Shown one piece after another: positions 23,670-23,979 of a DNA stretch of 23,979 nt. Every line of letters begins with the position of its first letter. Position 1 is the stretch's first letter. The notes below the pieces were generated by a model. It had not been told where the DNA came from. It did not search any database and was given only the letters and a program-made list of their open reading frames with translations. The stretch covers positions 1 through 23,979 of the forward strand of contig JAZNSA010000014.1 in the NCBI GenBank assembly GCA_045590935.1, written 5' to 3'. The stretch is from CAKSHP01 sp045590935 (lineage in GTDB: Bacteria; Bacillota; Clostridia; UBA1381; UMGS1253). The position numbers and the translations under genes are program-made.

Positions 23670-23688
23670 GCTTTGAAGGTTTCAAAGC
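23670..23688 (+). repeat. Perfect inverted repeat between csp and its terminator
   Basis: GCTTTGAA and TTCAAAGC (8 bp) with a GGT loop. It is not followed by a T-run; it lies 6 bases before the csp terminator and could stabilise the 3' end of the transcript. Confidence 0.5.
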
Positions 23689-23693
23689 GCAAG

Positions 23694-23729
23694 AAAGCCA
23701 CGTTGCAGGTTATGCTTCGTGGTTTTTTT
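23694..23729 (+). terminator. Terminator after the cold-shock gene
   Basis: AAAGCCACG pairs with CGTGGTTT (one G-U) around a 15-nt loop, followed by a run of seven T, four or five of them outside the stem. It ends the csp transcript about 80 bases after the stop. Confidence 0.8.
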
Positions 23730-23979
23730 GATATGTAAATATTAAAAAAAGGTTGACTTTTTTTATACATAGTGTGATATAACTGCGGCATAATAATATT
23801 TTTAAACATATTTGGAAAATTCTCTCTTTGTAATAAATCGCGAATCTCAACTTCTTTAGTTTGAATCATACCCTTTTTATTATCATCACTTTGAAGCGCA
23901 TATTCTAAATTAATATAAGTCAAATTCGAAAAAATCAAAGAATCCACTTGATTCAACTTTTTCTCCTCAAAAGTTCTAT

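Larger units (their letters stand above)
23666..23979 (-). pseudogene. DUF2974/Mbeg1-like protein, N-terminal fragment (partial, probably truncated)
   Basis: The minus-strand frame is open to the window edge and stops at 23666. The part coded at about 23800-23977 reads RTFEEKKLNQVDSLIFSNLT then YINLEYALQ, close to the N-terminal FNEVDNLILSxLSYxxF pattern of DUF2974 (Mbeg1-like) alpha/beta-hydrolase-fold proteins, which are normally several hundred residues long. The last ~20 residues are simply the complement of the csp terminator region, so the natural C-terminal part, with any catalytic site, is gone. A TTG at 23956 with GAGGAG upstream could serve as start, but the real start may lie outside the window. 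I read it as a truncated gene; a small novel protein is the alternative. Confidence 0.45.

Noticed and set aside
1..23979. CRISPR arrays, tRNA/rRNA genes, insertion sequences, prophage genes or defence islands
   Set aside because: Looked for on both strands and not found; no regularly spaced repeats, transposase, integrase or toxin-antitoxin-like genes.

Overview
The window looks like a low-GC Gram-positive chromosome, most likely an anaerobic member of the Clostridia. The evidence is GC near 38-40% by eye, strong AGGAGG-type ribosome binding sites with ATG, GTG and TTG starts, sigma-A type promoters, and a Firmicutes gene set (Noc/ParB, DivIVA-like, YycI-like, HPr kinase, RapZ, rpsF-ssb-rpsR). 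There are no rRNA or tRNA genes, no CRISPR array, no insertion sequence and no phage genes. Most of the window is housekeeping DNA, and I do not see a convincing new multi-gene system in it.

Left part, minus strand (8962 down to 1). A tightly packed cluster reads DivIVA-like protein, YycI-like membrane protein, YgiQ-type radical SAM protein, folD and rsmG. The ygiQ-type gene overlaps the start of folD by 89 bases. A noc/parB-type gene with its own promoter follows, and then secA with its own promoter. secA is broken: SecA homology stops at about position 326, just before the conserved part that forms the two-helix finger. The first ~325 bases encode, in another frame and at about 50% GC, the C-terminal part of a class III aminotransferase. 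This is most simply an assembly chimera or a contig-end misjoin.

Centre, plus strand (9065 to 12149). A strong promoter and a short hairpin leader precede an ACT-domain protein (PheB/UPF0735 type), homoserine dehydrogenase and aspartokinase, i.e. the aspartate/threonine pathway. The operon ends in a 12-bp-stem terminator. The aspartokinase gene carries a perfect internal Shine-Dalgarno and GTG at codon 246, as expected for a separately translated beta subunit. rlmB follows.

Centre right, plus strand (12978 to 18337). One promoter leads a six-gene run: hprK, a PHP phosphoesterase, a ROK glucokinase, murB, rapZ and an unrecognised single-pass membrane protein. It ends in a clear terminator. 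The run joins carbon-status sensing to peptidoglycan precursor synthesis. yvcK and whiA, which usually follow rapZ, are not present.

Right part. A convergent terminator and rpsR, ssb and rpsF lie on the minus strand, driven by a perfect TTGACA-17-TATAAT promoter. Next comes a decayed 3' remnant of an alpha/beta hydrolase gene. A D-2-hydroxyacid dehydrogenase (about 200-nt leader), tex and a cold-shock protein follow on the plus strand. At the right edge a minus-strand fragment resembles the N-terminal region of DUF2974/Mbeg1-like proteins and appears truncated.
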